Assembly: GCA_051004815.1 (NCBI GenBank)
Contig: JBPCJY010000262.1
Location: forward strand, 1 to 43,587
Direction of reading: 5' to 3'
DNA: 43,587 nt
DNA from: JBBQXY01 sp051004815
GTDB taxonomy: Bacteria > Chloroflexota > Ktedonobacteria > Ktedonobacterales > Ktedonobacteraceae
The notes below the pieces were generated by a model. The model saw only the letters and a list, made by a program, of their open reading frames with translations. It ran no database searches and was not told where the DNA came from. Each line of letters begins with the position of its first letter. Position 1 is the stretch's first letter. This document shows positions 9,029-16,908 of the stretch, in pieces. The position numbers and the translations under genes were made by a program.

Positions 9029-9058
9029 TTGACATCCCTGGCCACTTTCTGCTATAAT
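9029..9058 (+). promoter_or_regulatory. Promoter of the rpsT-rplS-rnhB cluster
   Basis: TTGACA at 9029-9034 and TATAAT at 9053-9058 are both perfect consensus hexamers with an 18-nt spacer. The expected transcription start lies about 120 nt before rpsT, leaving a sizeable leader. Confidence 0.8.
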
Positions 9059-9074
9059 CCATGAGCAATCACGC

Positions 9075-9096
9075 CCGACGGACAGTCGGCATTTTT
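9075..9096 (+). terminator. Short leader hairpin with T-run upstream of rpsT
   Basis: CCGAC at 9075-9079 pairs with GTCGG at 9085-9089 and is followed by a run of six T. Placed just after the promoter and before rpsT, it could act as an attenuator or a feedback site. The stem is only 5 bp, so this is tentative. Confidence 0.35.
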
Positions 9097-9184
9097 TGTA
9101 GAAGTTACCCGTTGCCCGCCCACGTCAAGGGCAGACACATAAAAACACACTCAGACAGACGTTTCGGGGAGGAATTGTACTCAC

Positions 9185-9445
9185 ATGCCCAATAATGCCG
9201 CTGCCGAAAAACGCATGCGCCAGGAGCAAAAACGACGCTTGCAAAACCGCAGCATCAAATCAGTCGTCAAAACACAAGTAACCAAGGCTCGCCAGGCTAT
9301 TAACACAGACTCCAGTGCCGACGCTCAAGAAGCCGTCCGCGCCGCCGTGAGTGAACTAGACCGCGCTGCCAAAAAAGGGGTTATTCATCCAAACAATGCT
9401 GCTCGCCGCAAATCCCGCTTGATGAAGCAGCTTAACGCAAAGTAA
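9185..9445 (+). CDS. rpsT: 30S ribosomal protein S20
   Basis: 86 aa, the usual S20 size. The protein is very basic and helical, with AAEKRMRQEQKRRLQNRSIK at the N-terminus and AAKKGVIHPNNAARRKSRLM near the C-terminus, both conserved in bacterial S20. It binds 16S rRNA in the small subunit. GGAGG lies upstream of the ATG. It is the first gene of a cluster with rplS and rnhB, behind a strong consensus promoter and a 120-nt leader. Confidence 0.97.
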   Translation: MPNNAAAEKRMRQEQKRRLQNRSIKSVVKTQVTKARQAINTDSSADAQEAVRAAVSELDRAAKKGVIHPNNAARRKSRLMKQLNAK

Positions 9446-9523
9446 GAACTCACTCTCTACGCTTAGCTTCCCTTCCAGTATTTTGCTGAAGCTGAGCACA
9501 GAGCGCACAGGAGGTGTAGAAGG

Positions 9524-9985
9524 ATGGCCGACAAACAAGTCATAACTAAGCCCGCCGGGCAAGCGTTACTGGCAGCGGTCGATAACGCTCAGTTACGCAA
9601 AGATATACCAGAGATTAAATCAGGCGACACCGTTCGCCTGCAAGTAAAGGTCGTCGAGGGTACCCGCGAACGCCTACAGCCTTTCGAAGGCGTCGTCATG
9701 CGGCTACGCGGCGGTGGCGTCAACGCAAACTTTACCGTGCGCCGTATCACTCATGGCGTTGGCGTCGAGCGCACATTCCTGCTCCATTCACCACGCATCG
9801 AGAAGATTGAAGTGCTGCGCCATGCCCGCGTGCGTCGCAAACAGCTCTACTATCTGCGTGGCTTGACTGGTAAGGCCGCTCGCCTGAAAGAGCTTCGCCC
9901 CATGACCAGCAAAGAGGTCGCAGCTAGAGAAGCCGCCAAAGCCGCGAAAATCGCCAGCGCGAATAAACCCAGTGTCAGCGAATAA
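9524..9985 (+). CDS. rplS: 50S ribosomal protein L19
   Basis: 153 aa. PEIKSGDTVRLQVKVVEGTR, the QPFEGVVMRLRGGG segment and GVGVERTFLLHSP are the classic L19 body, and RARVRRKQLYYLRGLTGKAA closes the conserved part. An Ala/Lys-rich tail of about 30 residues extends beyond the usual end. L19 sits at the 30S-50S interface. An AGGAGG-type site precedes the ATG. Its last codons overlap the GTG start of rnhB by 14 nt, indicating coupled translation. The common neighbours rimM and trmD are absent. Confidence 0.97.
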   Translation: MADKQVITKPAGQALLAAVDNAQLRKDIPEIKSGDTVRLQVKVVEGTRERLQPFEGVVMRLRGGGVNANFTVRRITHGVGVERTFLLHSPRIEKIEVLRHARVRRKQLYYLRGLTGKAARLKELRPMTSKEVAAREAAKAAKIASANKPSVSE

Positions 9986-10631
9986 GAAAACAATACCAAC
10001 CCTGACAGAAGAAATGGCCCTGTACGAACAGGGCTATTCCTTTGTCGCCGGCATCGACGAAGTCGGGCGTGGATGCCTGGCCGGACCAGTCGTGGCCGCC
10101 GCCGTCATCCTCCCTCTCACCGACGAAAACCTCGTATCTCACCTGGTCGGTGTAAAGGACTCTAAACAAACAACCCCCCAGGCGCGTGAACACCTCTACG
10201 AGGTAATCCTGCAACACGCCCTGGCGATCGCGATTGGTATGGGTTCCGTTGCCCTCATCGACGAACGCAATATTTTACAGGCCACCAAGTACGCCATGAA
10301 AGTCGCCATCGCCCAACTCCCTATCGCCCCCCAGGCCCTCCTGCTCGATGCTGTACGCCTCTCCGACATCCCCCTACCACAACGCTCCATCATCAAAGGC
10401 GATTCCCTCTGCCTCTCCATTGCCGCCGCCTCCATCATCGCCAAAGTCACGCGCGACCACCTCATGCTCCAACTCCACGAACAATATCCTCACTACGGCT
10501 TTGACCACCACAAAGGCTATGGCACACCCGCTCATCTGGCCGCCCTACAACAACACGGCGTTACCCCCCTGCATCGCACCACCTTCTCCCCCATCCGCGA
10601 AATGCTCTTTGGCCTCTTTACCACCCCTTAA
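9972..10631 (+). CDS. rnhB: Ribonuclease HII
   Basis: 219 aa. GIDEVGRGCLAGPVVAAAVI carries the first catalytic Asp-Glu pair and the GRG loop of type 2 RNase H. KDSKQ follows, then LLLDA with another acidic residue and ASIIAKVTRD. It cleaves the RNA strand of RNA:DNA hybrids and removes misincorporated ribonucleotides. The start is GTG at 9972, inside the end of rplS in another frame; an ATG at 10014 would give a shorter but still complete domain. Confidence 0.95.
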   Translation: MSANKKTIPTLTEEMALYEQGYSFVAGIDEVGRGCLAGPVVAAAVILPLTDENLVSHLVGVKDSKQTTPQAREHLYEVILQHALAIAIGMGSVALIDERNILQATKYAMKVAIAQLPIAPQALLLDAVRLSDIPLPQRSIIKGDSLCLSIAAASIIAKVTRDHLMLQLHEQYPHYGFDHHKGYGTPAHLAALQQHGVTPLHRTTFSPIREMLFGLFTTP

Positions 10632-11054
10632 TTTTTATCATCCATGTCATACGAAAATAGTATTTATTCTTTCTTAGCTATACAGTACACTTTTCTGCTC
10701 AAATGCATGTACAAGCACTATTACATCTTCCTACGCCTACACATCTCCTTCCTGTAACACCGTATTAGTTAAATACTTCCTGCAATTTTATATTTTTTGG
10801 TACTTATGGCATAGCCAGATATATCTATGCTTTTCTACATTTCATTGTGTTTCATTGCATTTCATCAATAGTATGCTATGCTTTCCCTCGTTCCCTCATT
10901 TACTGACCGCGAACCTTCGTGTCTGCAAATGTTTATGCCGGGAGCCAATTTGGAGCAGCACCTTTTAGGAAGAAATGATTCTGTACGGTCATATCCTCTC
11001 ACTAGCTGAGGATAACCTCACAAATCTTATTCTTACCCTCTCACGAGAAAAGGT
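10632..11054 (+). promoter_or_regulatory. 423-nt gap with a structured leader before the CHAP gene (possible c-di-AMP-type riboswitch)
   Basis: The first half is AT-rich with no gene. From about 10902 to 11010 the sequence looks structured: TGACCG (about 10902) can pair with CGGTCA (about 10986), enclosing CCGGGAGCCAATTTGGAGC and a GGAAG segment. Then ATCCTC pairs with GAGGAT. The pieces weakly recall the ydaO (c-di-AMP) riboswitch, which often precedes secreted wall hydrolases, but several conserved blocks are not matched. Treat as an unclassified leader. Confidence 0.3.
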
Positions 11055-11642
11055 ATGCCCCAAAGAACGCGGATGTCACACATTGAAAGAGAGAGATTTT
11101 TGCGTTTAGCACAAAAAAGCTGGCATGTCTTCCAGCAACTCAAAGTTGTTAGTCTTGTAGGAAAAGTGAATCTCGTTGTAATTCTTAGTTTGCTCTTGTT
11201 GGGCGTCTCACTGGGAATGAGCGCCAAAGGAGCACATGCTGAAAGTTCCGTTACACAGCACACGGCCCATGTCGCGAACACGTCGTCGACCAGTGCCTCA
11301 AACCCGTTCCCTTATCCAGCTTGCACATGGTGGGCCGATCAGCGGTATCACCAGTTGCACGGTGTGTATGTGCCATGGACCACAAATTCCAATGCCTATC
11401 AGTGGACTGCTCGCGCCCAGCAGTATGGTTGGCACGTATCCAGTAGACCATCGCCAGGGGCCATTATTGACTTACAGCCATGGGTACAAGGTGCCTATGG
11501 GTATGGGCATGTAGCAGTAGTGGAACAGGTATTAAGTGATGGCAGTGTCATCGCCAGTAACATGAGTTGGGGGTATAACCCCTATAGCGTAGTGTATTGG
11601 CACTTTTATCAGGGGTCAGGTGTAACGTTCATCACGCAGTAA
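11055..11642 (+). CDS. Secreted CHAP-domain amidase/endopeptidase
   Basis: 195 aa. One hydrophobic export segment lies at about residues 32-52 (KVNLVVILSLLLLGVSLGMS), followed by GAHA as a likely cleavage region. The CHAP domain fills residues about 82-195: the catalytic Cys is in PYPACTWWADQR (near residue 90), the catalytic His in YGYGHVAVVEQV (near residue 150), and a conserved SNMSWG follows. CHAP enzymes cut peptidoglycan cross-bridges or stem peptides. The start is uncertain between ATG 11055 and ATG 11073, since neither has a strong Shine-Dalgarno. A hairpin with a T-run at 11673-11716 ends the transcript. Confidence 0.85.
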   Translation: MPQRTRMSHIERERFLRLAQKSWHVFQQLKVVSLVGKVNLVVILSLLLLGVSLGMSAKGAHAESSVTQHTAHVANTSSTSASNPFPYPACTWWADQRYHQLHGVYVPWTTNSNAYQWTARAQQYGWHVSSRPSPGAIIDLQPWVQGAYGYGHVAVVEQVLSDGSVIASNMSWGYNPYSVVYWHFYQGSGVTFITQ

Positions 11643-11672
11643 AGTAGTAAGTTTGGTAATTAGACATCCGCA

Positions 11673-11716
11673 ACAGAAGCGGCCTACCTCTTTCGAGGCG
11701 GGCCGCTTCTGTTTTA
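11673..11716 (+). terminator. Rho-independent terminator of the CHAP gene
   Basis: ACAGAAGCGGCC (11673-11684) pairs with its complement at 11701-11712. An inner CCTC/GAGG stem closes the loop and TTTT follows. It begins about 30 nt after the stop codon. Confidence 0.85.
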
Positions 11717-11816
11717 TCGGCCCGTCCATCATGCTAACGCCCTGCTAGCCACTATGTGCTATACTCAGGGAGGGAAAACAGCCCACAAAAGGTGAACGTG
11801 AAAGGAGTCGCAGACT

Positions 11817-12080
11817 ATGGCCCTACCCATTACACTTTATGGTGCCACACATTGTGAAGATACAGCCGCCACCAAAGCACACCTACATGAACGAGGCATT
11901 CCCTACAAAGAAATCAATATAGACCATGATCCCGAAGCCGAACGCTTCGTCATTTTTATCAACGGAGGAGCCCGTAGTACCCCTACCCTTGTTTTAGGCG
12001 ATGGCAAACTCAAACTGGTTTTGACAGAACCAACCATTGCCGAATTAGATGAAGTATTACCGGCGCGAAACCATGCCTGA
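11817..12080 (+). CDS. Monothiol glutaredoxin-like protein
   Basis: 87 aa with a thioredoxin-fold layout: ITLYGATHCEDTAATKAHL (beta-strand, active-site Cys, helix), EINIDHDPEAERF, and the cis-Pro region STPTLVLGDG. The usual CPYC is replaced by CEDT, so only the N-terminal Cys remains. This resembles the short Uxx-star-type glutaredoxins, with Cys where some relatives have selenocysteine. It probably reduces mixed disulfides or acts as a redox adaptor. The last 8 nt overlap the rlmB start, so the two are coupled. Confidence 0.85.
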   Translation: MALPITLYGATHCEDTAATKAHLHERGIPYKEINIDHDPEAERFVIFINGGARSTPTLVLGDGKLKLVLTEPTIAELDEVLPARNHA

Positions 12081-12816
12081 ATATATCTGGGGCCGCAACC
12101 CCATCGTAGAAACACTCCATTCAAAACGACCGATCAAGCGCATCCTGCTGGCAGAGGGGCAGCGTGAAGCTTCTGCCTTGGCCATTATTGTGCAAGAGGC
12201 CACACGAAGACACGTCCCCATCGAGACCGTGCCACGCTCTCGCCTCGATCAGCTCAGTCGTGGCGCCGTCCACCAGGGCTGCCTCGCCGTGGTCGAACCC
12301 CGTTCTTACGCCACTGTAGACGATATACTTGCCGAGGCGGAACGCAAAAACGAACCACCTTTTTTACTCATCCTTGACTCCCTCCAGGATGTCAATAACC
12401 TCGGCTCCCTCCTGCGCACCGCGGAGGCCGCGGGCGTGCATGGAGCCATCATACCAGAACACCGCGCAGCGGAGGTCAACGCCACCGTCATCAAAACCTC
12501 GGCAGGCGCAACCGAACACCTGCTCATCGCGCAAGAGACCAACCTCACCCGCACCATTGAATTCCTCAAAAGTCAGAATATCTGGGTCGTTGGCCTCGCC
12601 GGTGAAGCGAAAACCGAGTACAACCAGGCCAATCTCACCGGTGCGCTCGCCCTCGTCGTCGGCAACGAGGGCAAAGGCATCAGCCGCCTCGTGCGCGAAC
12701 ACTGCGATCTCCTCATCAAACTGCCCATGCGCGGCCAGGTCAACTCTCTCAACGCCGCCGTCGCGGGCAGCATCGCCCTCTACGAAGCATTGCGCCAACG
12801 AGAAAAAACAACGTAG
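12073..12816 (+). CDS. rlmB: 23S rRNA (guanosine-2'-O-)-methyltransferase RlmB, TrmH family
   Basis: 247 aa. The N-terminal substrate-binding domain begins PEYIWGRNPIVETL. The SPOUT domain has motif 1 NNLGSLLRTAEAAG, motif 2 LVVGNEGKGIS and motif 3 KLPMRGQVNSLNAAVAG, which form the trefoil knot that binds S-adenosylmethionine. The size and start match RlmB, which methylates the ribose of G2251 (E. coli numbering). ATG at 12073 lies inside the 3' end of the glutaredoxin gene; the longer frame from 12049 adds non-homologous residues. Confidence 0.93.
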   Translation: MPEYIWGRNPIVETLHSKRPIKRILLAEGQREASALAIIVQEATRRHVPIETVPRSRLDQLSRGAVHQGCLAVVEPRSYATVDDILAEAERKNEPPFLLILDSLQDVNNLGSLLRTAEAAGVHGAIIPEHRAAEVNATVIKTSAGATEHLLIAQETNLTRTIEFLKSQNIWVVGLAGEAKTEYNQANLTGALALVVGNEGKGISRLVREHCDLLIKLPMRGQVNSLNAAVAGSIALYEALRQREKTT

Positions 12817-12838
12817 CAAAAGAGCTATAGAGCATAAA

Positions 12839-12926
12839 TGTGAATGAGTGCCAGCAATACAACGTTGGCTCCCAGGGCTGATTACCTCTCCCCCGGAGAG
12901 GTAATCAGCCCTGGCACTCATTCACA
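12839..12926. terminator. Long convergent hairpin with an interrupted arm
   Basis: The right arm 12895-12926 is complementary to two blocks on the left, 12839-12854 and about 12874-12891. The two left blocks are separated by about 19 extra bases that have no partner. It lies between the convergent rlmB and SDR stops, where a bidirectional terminator is expected. Confidence 0.7.
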
Positions 12927-12951
12927 GACCCTGTTATTTTTGCAACACCCA

Positions 12952-13686
12952 TCACATCGACAGCTTCTTAAACACCGCCTCTGGAATACTCCTCACCACC
13001 AGCATGATAGGACGCCAGAACCCTGGTAGATATACTACATCCTTACGCCCCTTCATCGCCTGATAAATACCCTTCCCCACCACGCTCGCATTGGCAAAGA
13101 GCAGCCCTTTCTTCAACCCAGCCGTCATTGGCGTATCCACCGTCCCCGGCTTCACCGTCACTACCGCGACCCCCGCTTTACTCAACCGATTGCGCAGTCC
13201 CTGCAAGAAAATACTCACCGCACCTTTGGCCGCCCCATACACATAGTTACTCTGCCGCCCGCGATCTCCCGCCACCGACGAAACTACCGCGATACAGCCA
13301 CGCTTCTGCTGCTCAAAATAATCAGCCAGGATCGTCAGCAACGAAATAACACTCGTGCAGTTCGTCGAGAACTCTTTCAACGTCTCCGCTACACTACGCT
13401 CGCACTTCTGCTGATCCCCCAGCGTACCATGCGAAATCAATACCATATCCAAACCATCCAGCGTCGTAATCGCCGTTTCAATCATCTCTTGGTGCCGCTC
13501 AAGCTCATTCACATCCAGCACAAACGTCTCAATGCGTTTCGCCCCGCGCACCTTTAAATCATTGCCAACATCATTGAGCTTCATAGCGGAACGTCCCACC
13601 AGGAAAAACTCCACGCCGTCCTGCGCAAAAAACTTGGCCGTCTCATGGGCAATCGCCGACGTTGCCCCTACAATCAATATTCTCAT
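12952..13686 (-). CDS. SDR family oxidoreductase, DprE2-like
   Basis: 244 aa. The Rossmann motif is GATSAIAHETA at the N-terminus, and the catalytic Ser/Tyr/Lys set appears as VSSVAGDRGR and YVYGAAKGAV. PGTVDTPMT follows. Coupling to a DprE1-like flavoprotein by a 4-nt ATGA overlap supports a DprE2 role: NADH-dependent reduction of a decaprenylphosphoryl-2-keto-erythro-pentofuranose to the arabinose form. The exact lipid carrier and sugar in this organism are unknown. The C-terminal hydrophobic patch may contact the membrane. Its terminator is the hairpin at 12839-12926. Confidence 0.85.
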   Translation of the reverse strand: MRILIVGATSAIAHETAKFFAQDGVEFFLVGRSAMKLNDVGNDLKVRGAKRIETFVLDVNELERHQEMIETAITTLDGLDMVLISHGTLGDQQKCERSVAETLKEFSTNCTSVISLLTILADYFEQQKRGCIAVVSSVAGDRGRQSNYVYGAAKGAVSIFLQGLRNRLSKAGVAVVTVKPGTVDTPMTAGLKKGLLFANASVVGKGIYQAMKGRKDVVYLPGFWRPIMLVVRSIPEAVFKKLSM

Positions 13687-15035
13687 ACACCCACCAATTT
13701 TTCAGAATGACTCACTCGCCGCCAGAAGCTGGAGGAAAAGTGAGGATCAACATAGCGCGAAAACTCTTCCCAGCGCGGGAAAAAGGCCTGGAAATTCTCC
13801 GCACTCATCCGTGCGTCCTTGGCCGGATAGACCGCTCCACCGCTCTCGCGCACAATCTTATCAAGATCATCAAGCAAACGCAGCGTCTTCTGGCCACCAT
13901 ACGCGAAATCCAAAGCCAGCGTAATCCCAGGCCGTGGAAAAGAAAGCATCCCCGGCGATTGTACCGCGCCAAACGTCTTGAGTACAGTCAAGAATGAACC
14001 TTCGCCCGAACGTCGTATACGTCCCAGGATATCGCGCATCGCTCCAAAATCATCCTCAAAAGGCACCACAAACTGATACTGCAAAAATCCGCGCTTCCCA
14101 TACATCCGGTTCCAGTTGTGGATAGAGTCCAGTGGATAGAAGAACGGCTCATACGGCACCACTTTATGGGTACGTTTGCTCAACTGCATGTGAAATAACA
14201 GTTCATTAAACGACTTAACGGTAAACGTATTTAACACAAAGGATGGGAAATCAAATGGCACAGCCAGTGGCAACTTTTTCCCTGTGAGCTGCTTGGGCCG
14301 CTTTCTGGACCGATCATTATTGCCGCACATGAAAATACCACGACACAGCGCATCTCCACCAATCAGAATATCCACCCAGGACATCGAATACTCGTACTTT
14401 TTGTCCGTCTCCGCGGAAATCTGCACAAATTCACTCAGCGACGAAAATTGAATACGCTCCATATCAATGTACGGGTTAACAATAGGCTTGAGTCGAATTT
14501 CGGCCCATAAGATAACGCCTGTAAGCCCTAACCCGCCAATCGTCGCCTGAAATAGTTCCGTATTCTCTTCCGACGAACAAACCAATCGTTCTCCATTCGA
14601 GCGCAGCAGCTTGAAACGCAGTACATGGCAACCAAACGTTCCCGCCTTGTGATGGTTTTTGCCATGCACATCATTAGCAATCGCCCCACCCACCGAGACA
14701 AACTTCGTCCCTGGCGAAACAGGAATAAACCAGCCTCGTGGTACAATCACCTCCAGTATCTCCGCCAGCGAAACCCCTGCCTCGCAGCACAAAATACCCT
14801 CCTCCTCATCAAAGGAGATAAAACGTCGCAAATGGCTCACATCCAATGAGATACCATCCTCGTTCAAACAGCTATCGCCATAGCTGCGTCCATACCCAAA
14901 GGGCAGCACAGACTGCTCAAGTTGTCCCAAATCCGGTAGCTCGCTCCGCCAGAAAACCTCCTCTACTCGCGCCGACTTCACCGCCGGATACCTTCCCCAC
15001 GACCGGGGTTGTTTCATATTCGTTTCAGAAGACAT
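13683..15035 (-). CDS. dprE1: FAD-binding oxidoreductase, DprE1-like
   Basis: 450 aa. FGYGRSYGDSCLNEDGISLD and SPGTKFVSVGGAIANDVHGK are the FAD-binding (PCMH-type) core. HGKNHHKAGTFG matches the conserved His region of DprE1. The C-terminal YPAKDARM carries the active-site Lys. It would oxidise C2 of a polyprenylphosphoryl ribose, with the DprE2-like partner completing the epimerisation. The Cys targeted by benzothiazinones in mycobacterial DprE1 (ICVDF) is Ala here (LALDF). GAGAGG lies 11 nt before the ATG. The stop overlaps the SDR start (ATGA). Confidence 0.88.
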   Translation of the reverse strand: MSSETNMKQPRSWGRYPAVKSARVEEVFWRSELPDLGQLEQSVLPFGYGRSYGDSCLNEDGISLDVSHLRRFISFDEEEGILCCEAGVSLAEILEVIVPRGWFIPVSPGTKFVSVGGAIANDVHGKNHHKAGTFGCHVLRFKLLRSNGERLVCSSEENTELFQATIGGLGLTGVILWAEIRLKPIVNPYIDMERIQFSSLSEFVQISAETDKKYEYSMSWVDILIGGDALCRGIFMCGNNDRSRKRPKQLTGKKLPLAVPFDFPSFVLNTFTVKSFNELLFHMQLSKRTHKVVPYEPFFYPLDSIHNWNRMYGKRGFLQYQFVVPFEDDFGAMRDILGRIRRSGEGSFLTVLKTFGAVQSPGMLSFPRPGITLALDFAYGGQKTLRLLDDLDKIVRESGGAVYPAKDARMSAENFQAFFPRWEEFSRYVDPHFSSSFWRRVSHSEKLVGV

Positions 15036-15134
15036 AGTCTTATATACCTCTCATGCATAGATACCTATTACACTCTAATATAACGTAATATAAAGAGAGA
15101 TAGCCACCCAATTAGCCGAAAGGTATAACCACCA

Positions 15135-15791
15135 ATGCATATCGTGATCTTCGCCGGCGGCACCCTGCAACCAGGCCAGGCCGTACACAACGCCATCACC
15201 ACCGCCGACCTCATCATCGCCGCCGACAAAGGAGCCTCCACCGCCCTCCACTACGGCTGCCCCCCCGCCATCATCGTCGGAGATCTCGACTCGCTCGTTG
15301 GCCCCGCCTTGCAACAAGCGCGTGAACACAAAAGCCAGATTATCCAGGCACCCGTCGAGAAAAACGAAACCGACACCGAATTAGCCATCCAGATCGCCTT
15401 ACAGCAAGGCGCAACCACCATCACCTTGCTCGGCGCACTGGGTGGCGCACGCTTCGATCACACTATGGCTAATGTGCAATTACTCGTCGGCTTCGCGGAT
15501 ATCCCCATACGCATTATTGATGGTCCTACCGTCTGCTGGCTGCTCCGCGGCCCCGGTCAATCAGACATTCATGGGCATGTCGATGACTTAGTATCTCTGC
15601 TTCCACTCACAGCCGAAGCGACCAACGTCAAAACGCAAGGTCTTTACTATCCTCTGCACGGCGAAACACTCCACTTTGGCAAGCCACGAGGCGTCAGTAA
15701 CCACCTGACCCAACCATTGGCCAGCGTCTCCCTCACCACCGGTCTATTACTCCTCATCCACACCAACATCCAGGAACTCAATGAAGGTTAA
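15135..15791 (+). CDS. thiN: Thiamine diphosphokinase
   Basis: 218 aa, the usual length. IIAADKGASTALHYG and IVGDLDSLVG are the catalytic-domain motifs, and EKNETDTELAIQIAL carries the conserved Thr-Asp-Thr-Glu. The second half is a beta-rich thiamine-binding domain (SLLPLTAEATNVKTQGLYYP). It transfers pyrophosphate from ATP to thiamine, giving TPP. AAAGG precedes the ATG. It faces the thiY gene with only 7 nt between the stops, which places the kinase next to the precursor importer, consistent with salvage. Confidence 0.94.
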   Translation: MHIVIFAGGTLQPGQAVHNAITTADLIIAADKGASTALHYGCPPAIIVGDLDSLVGPALQQAREHKSQIIQAPVEKNETDTELAIQIALQQGATTITLLGALGGARFDHTMANVQLLVGFADIPIRIIDGPTVCWLLRGPGQSDIHGHVDDLVSLLPLTAEATNVKTQGLYYPLHGETLHFGKPRGVSNHLTQPLASVSLTTGLLLLIHTNIQELNEG

Positions 15792-15798
15792 CGGCCAA

Positions 15799-16896
15799 TT
15801 ACACCAAAAACTGATTGGTATACAGCGCATCAAAATTCAAACTATGCACCGGCTTGCCCGACGCATCATCAACACCACCCGAATTGAGGATAAACTGCGG
15901 ATAGCCATGCCACGCGGCTGCATCCTGCAATCCCCACTTCCGACCAGCATCAGCATAGCGCGGACTCAGAAAATCCTGGCTCGCCTGCACAAGCCCAGTA
16001 TCGGGGAACGTGCCAGAAGCCACATTATCCAGCAACATCTGCGCCGCTTCACGAGCATGGGTACGAGCAAATTCATAACCACATGCGGTAGCCGTCATAA
16101 ATTTGTGCAGCAATGCCGCTTTGTGCGCAATCTCCGCCGGACTGGCCACCAGGTTCGGCGTATAATAATCAGCGATGCCATAATTGGTGATCGGGAACAC
16201 ATTCAGCTTCACACCCTGCCGCTCGGCCTGAATCACCTCCCACCCCTCGAACACCCAGGCAAAATTGATGCGGTGTGACTCCAAAGCCTGCATCGTATCA
16301 ACATCCAACGTCACATTCGTGAATTTGCCTGTACCGCCATCCTTCTGGATAATCTCACCCACCACCGCCCCTTCATACGGTGCGCCAAACCCACCGTACA
16401 CTTTCCCGTCCAGGTCACGTGGACGGTTCAGTCCAGAACTCGCCAGCGTCACCAATGCCGACGTATTGTGCTGTATAATCGCCGCAATCGAGACCACCGG
16501 CTGATTGACAGCCGCGTCCGCCACAATCCCCTCCGTAGAACTTATCCCCACATCGGCCTTGCCACTACTCACCAGCACATCCGGCGAAACACTGGCCGAG
16601 TACGGCAACAGGTGCAAGTCAATTCCCTCGGCCTGATACCATTTCTGCGCCAACGCCACATAAATACCAGTATGATTGGTATTGGGCGTCCAATCCAGGG
16701 CCAGGTTCATCGTCGCAAGTTTCTGGTTAGCTGAGACCTTCAAGGTTGAACAGGGCGACCCGGCAACTTTCTTAGCAGTTACGCCAGAGCCATCAGCCCC
16801 AATCACATGCTGTTGCCACAGGAAAGCTCCGACCACCACAATCAACAACAGTACCGGTATCCCGATACTCAACAACATTCGCGAACGTTTATTCAT
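15799..16896 (-). CDS. thiY: Thiamine-precursor ABC transporter, substrate-binding protein (ThiY/NMT1-like)
   Basis: 365 aa. An N-terminal membrane anchor or signal (residues about 7-30) precedes a periplasmic-binding-protein fold of the NMT1/THI5-like type. LDWTPNTNHTGIYVALAQKW is the defining strand-helix, and STEGIVADAA and GGFGAPYEGAVVGEI follow. Family members bind the pyrimidine precursor (HMP or formylaminopyrimidine). ATG at 16896 has GGAG 5 nt upstream and is preferred over GTG 16902. It is the last gene of a thiZ-thiX-thiY operon under a TPP riboswitch. Confidence 0.9.
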   Translation of the reverse strand: MNKRSRMLLSIGIPVLLLIVVVGAFLWQQHVIGADGSGVTAKKVAGSPCSTLKVSANQKLATMNLALDWTPNTNHTGIYVALAQKWYQAEGIDLHLLPYSASVSPDVLVSSGKADVGISSTEGIVADAAVNQPVVSIAAIIQHNTSALVTLASSGLNRPRDLDGKVYGGFGAPYEGAVVGEIIQKDGGTGKFTNVTLDVDTMQALESHRINFAWVFEGWEVIQAERQGVKLNVFPITNYGIADYYTPNLVASPAEIAHKAALLHKFMTATACGYEFARTHAREAAQMLLDNVASGTFPDTGLVQASQDFLSPRYADAGRKWGLQDAAAWHGYPQFILNSGGVDDASGKPVHSLNFDALYTNQFLV

Positions 16897-16908
16897 ATCC
16901 ACTCCTCT

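Noticed and set aside
12364..12921. 185-codon open frame on minus, opposite rlmB
   Set aside because: Shadow of rlmB; runs through the terminator palindrome and has no recognisable domain.
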